Source of the DNA: Deltaproteobacteria bacterium | GTDB lineage: Bacteria > Desulfobacterota > Binatia > UBA12015 | DNA length: 34,585 bases | Reading direction: 5' to 3' | NCBI GenBank assembly: GCA_029262355.1 | Contig: JAJCZO010000269.1 | Span: forward strand, 1-34,585 | Part shown: in pieces, positions 33,098 through 34,585 of the stretch | Numbering within the stretch: the first letter of the stretch is position 1 | How the letters are laid out: each line of letters opens with the position of its first letter | Position numbers and translations under genes: made by a program | Notes under the pieces: model-generated | Seen by the model: the letters and a program-made list of their open reading frames with translations, nothing else | What the model was told of the DNA's origin: nothing | Databases searched by the model: none

Positions 33098-34585
33098 CTA
33101 GGCCGCCCGCCCCTCGCCGGCGTCGCCTCCGGCCTGCTGGGCCGAAGCGCCCGGCCCGGCGTTGCCCCCGAAGTCCGCCTCGGGGACGCGAATCGGAGCC
33201 GTCAGCCCCGCGTCGGTCATGTTCACCGGGAGGTCGGCCGTATGGACCAACGTCCGTCTGCGGAAGGGACTCCAAAGCAGCTCCAGGATGTCTCTCGCCT
33301 TCATGTAGCGACCGAAGTTGCGCAGGAGCTTGTAGGTCTTGATCGGGCGCAGGAAGATCCGCTTCGCGAACAGGACGGCATAGCCCTTCTGACGAGCTCG
33401 GTTGATGACCTCGCCGGGAAGCACCCGCGGGTCGATATCCGAGCACTTGAACCACTTGTACCAGTCGCGCTTGTCATCGATCACACCGCGCTCGACGTAC
33501 TCCTTCCACAGCGGCGTACCACGGTAGGCACAGAGGCGATTGAAGCCGAACGTGTCCAGCTCGAGCTTCGCGGCAAAGCGGAAGCTCTCGACGATGTCCT
33601 CTTCGGTCTCGTCCGGCGAACCAACGAGGAAGAACCCGTGGCACGTCTCGATACCGTTGCGCTTGGCTTCGCGCACCGCGTTCTCACACTGCTCGAGCGT
33701 CTGCATTTTCTTCAGACGATCGAGCACCTTCTGGGTCCCGGCCTCCACCCCGAACGCAAGGAAGCCGCAGTTCGCCTTGCCCATGATCGGAAACTGGTCG
33801 ACCGCAACCGAATCAACCCGCCCCTCGCAACCCCAGCGCAGCTCGAGCTTACGGTCGATGATGCCCTGGCAGATCTCGTTGATGCGCGACCGCTTCAGCA
33901 GGAAGTGATCGTCGGTGAGGTACACCGAGCGGTAGCCCTGATCGTTCAGCTGCTGCAGCTCCCCCAGTACGTGCTCGGCAGATCGACAACGCCACTTCCC
34001 TTCCGCCAATGCGGGGATGTCGCAGTACACGCAGGGATACGGACAGCCGCGTGAACTCTGCATCGTGCAGAACTTGTCGAGAGATAGAACCGTCGGCACG
34101 TCGAGTGGCATCGACTCGATGTAGTCGACCGGCAGGGTCATCCGATCGGGATACGGGAATCTGTCGAGATCCTTCAGAATCGGGCGCGGAGGGTTGTCCA
34201 CGATGCGGTCGCCGTCGCGCCACACGAGGCCGTTGACTGCTTCCAGATTGTCGAGGTTGTCGAGGTAGTCAGGCAGAAGCTCTTCGCCCTCGCCCTTTCC
34301 AACAGCATCCGCGTGCGGGCAATCCTCGAGGATCTGCCTCGTGTTCATCGAGGCGAAGACTCCACCGAGGATGATCGGCGTCTCCGGCGCGACTTGCTTT
34401 AGTCGCTCTGCCATTTCCTTGGTCGTCGGGTAGGACGTCGTCGACAGGAACGACAAGGCGATCACGTCGGGCTTCTCCTCGACGACGGCCTCCGCAATGC
34501 GCTCCTGCTTCATCTTGGGATGGCAGGTGTCGAACATCCGGACGTCGTGGCCAGCCTGCCGTACGATCGGAGCGAGGGTTTCGAT
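33098..34585 (-). CDS. B12-binding radical SAM protein (partial, 5' end missing)
   Basis: The frame is open to the right edge (reading ETLAPIVRQAGHDVRMFDTC at the edge), so the start lies beyond the window; 495 codons are present. The first 130 residues or so form a cobalamin-binding Rossmann-like domain (PDVIALSFLSTTSYPTTKEM, PIILGGVFASMN, ADAVGKGEGEELL). A radical SAM domain follows with the 4Fe-4S motif SRGCPYPCVYCD (CxxxCxxC), later EAGTQKVLDRLKKMQTLEQC, GFFLVGSPDETEEDI and FNRLCAYRGTPLW. It belongs to the BchE/HpnJ-like group that catalyses methylations, rearrangements or cyclisations; its substrate is unknown. The last 35 residues are Gly/Ala-rich and look disordered. Confidence 0.9.
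   Translation of the reverse strand: METLAPIVRQAGHDVRMFDTCHPKMKQERIAEAVVEEKPDVIALSFLSTTSYPTTKEMAERLKQVAPETPIILGGVFASMNTRQILEDCPHADAVGKGEGEELLPDYLDNLDNLEAVNGLVWRDGDRIVDNPPRPILKDLDRFPYPDRMTLPVDYIESMPLDVPTVLSLDKFCTMQSSRGCPYPCVYCDIPALAEGKWRCRSAEHVLGELQQLNDQGYRSVYLTDDHFLLKRSRINEICQGIIDRKLELRWGCEGRVDSVAVDQFPIMGKANCGFLAFGVEAGTQKVLDRLKKMQTLEQCENAVREAKRNGIETCHGFFLVGSPDETEEDIVESFRFAAKLELDTFGFNRLCAYRGTPLWKEYVERGVIDDKRDWYKWFKCSDIDPRVLPGEVINRARQKGYAVLFAKRIFLRPIKTYKLLRNFGRYMKARDILELLWSPFRRRTLVHTADLPVNMTDAGLTAPIRVPEADFGGNAGPGASAQQAGGDAGEGRAA

Overview
The window is GC-rich, gene-dense bacterial chromosome with no rRNA, tRNA, CRISPR array, insertion sequence or phage gene that I can recognise. About half of the genes encode exported proteins with Sec or lipoprotein signal peptides. 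Several of these carry cysteine-rich or beta-rich domains that I associate, from memory, with deltaproteobacterial, myxobacterial and Binatota-like genomes. Examples are the VNVG...SACALD..NNCRA small secreted proteins, the DUF1554 protein, the YLYKDKE-type C-terminal domain of the astacin, and a type IA topoisomerase with GxYGPYV repeats and a Lys/Ala tail. That lineage is my best guess; nothing here fixes it.

Layout. 1-5.8 kb: the tail of an upstream gene, an Abhydrolase_10-type alpha/beta hydrolase, a small secreted protein (-), a 74-residue protein, two tandem paralogous secreted proteins (+), and a DUF1554 secreted protein (-). 5.8-12.8 kb, all on the minus strand: a very large di-heme (DHOR/DUF1111) lipoprotein, a glycerophosphodiester phosphodiesterase lipoprotein, a seven-repeat PD40-like beta-propeller with its own intrinsic terminator, and a membrane-anchored SGNH-like protein. 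12.9-14.8 kb (-): an AhpD/carboxymuconolactone-decarboxylase-like protein translationally coupled (ATGA) to a class III nucleotidyl cyclase.

15.3-18.7 kb: the most interesting part. A DUF169 gene lies 2 bp upstream of a gene fusing a DsrC/TusE-like sulfur-carrier domain to a complete IscS/NifS-type cysteine desulfurase. A convergent AraC-family regulator follows. 19.1-24.2 kb: an animal-style secreted astacin metalloprotease (astacin, TSP1, MAM, lineage-specific C-terminal domain), a YVTN-type beta-propeller, a Cys-rich secreted protein, a start-less ORF that may be a gene remnant, and a Cys-rich lipoprotein (-).

24.5-34.6 kb: mostly housekeeping and metabolic genes. These are an N-acyl-D-amino-acid deacylase-like amidohydrolase, topA (-), an orphan membrane histidine kinase (divergent from topA, with a pair of GTTGCAAC palindromes between them), an AldB/ExaC-type aldehyde dehydrogenase (-), and a B12-binding radical SAM enzyme running off the right edge (-).

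The candidate new system is DUF169 plus the TusE-desulfurase fusion. Fusing the sulfur donor and a DsrC-type acceptor arm in one chain suggests a self-contained sulfur-relay module, with the three-cysteine DUF169 protein as a possible client or partner. This is inference from homology that I recognise by eye; no search or structure prediction was run.
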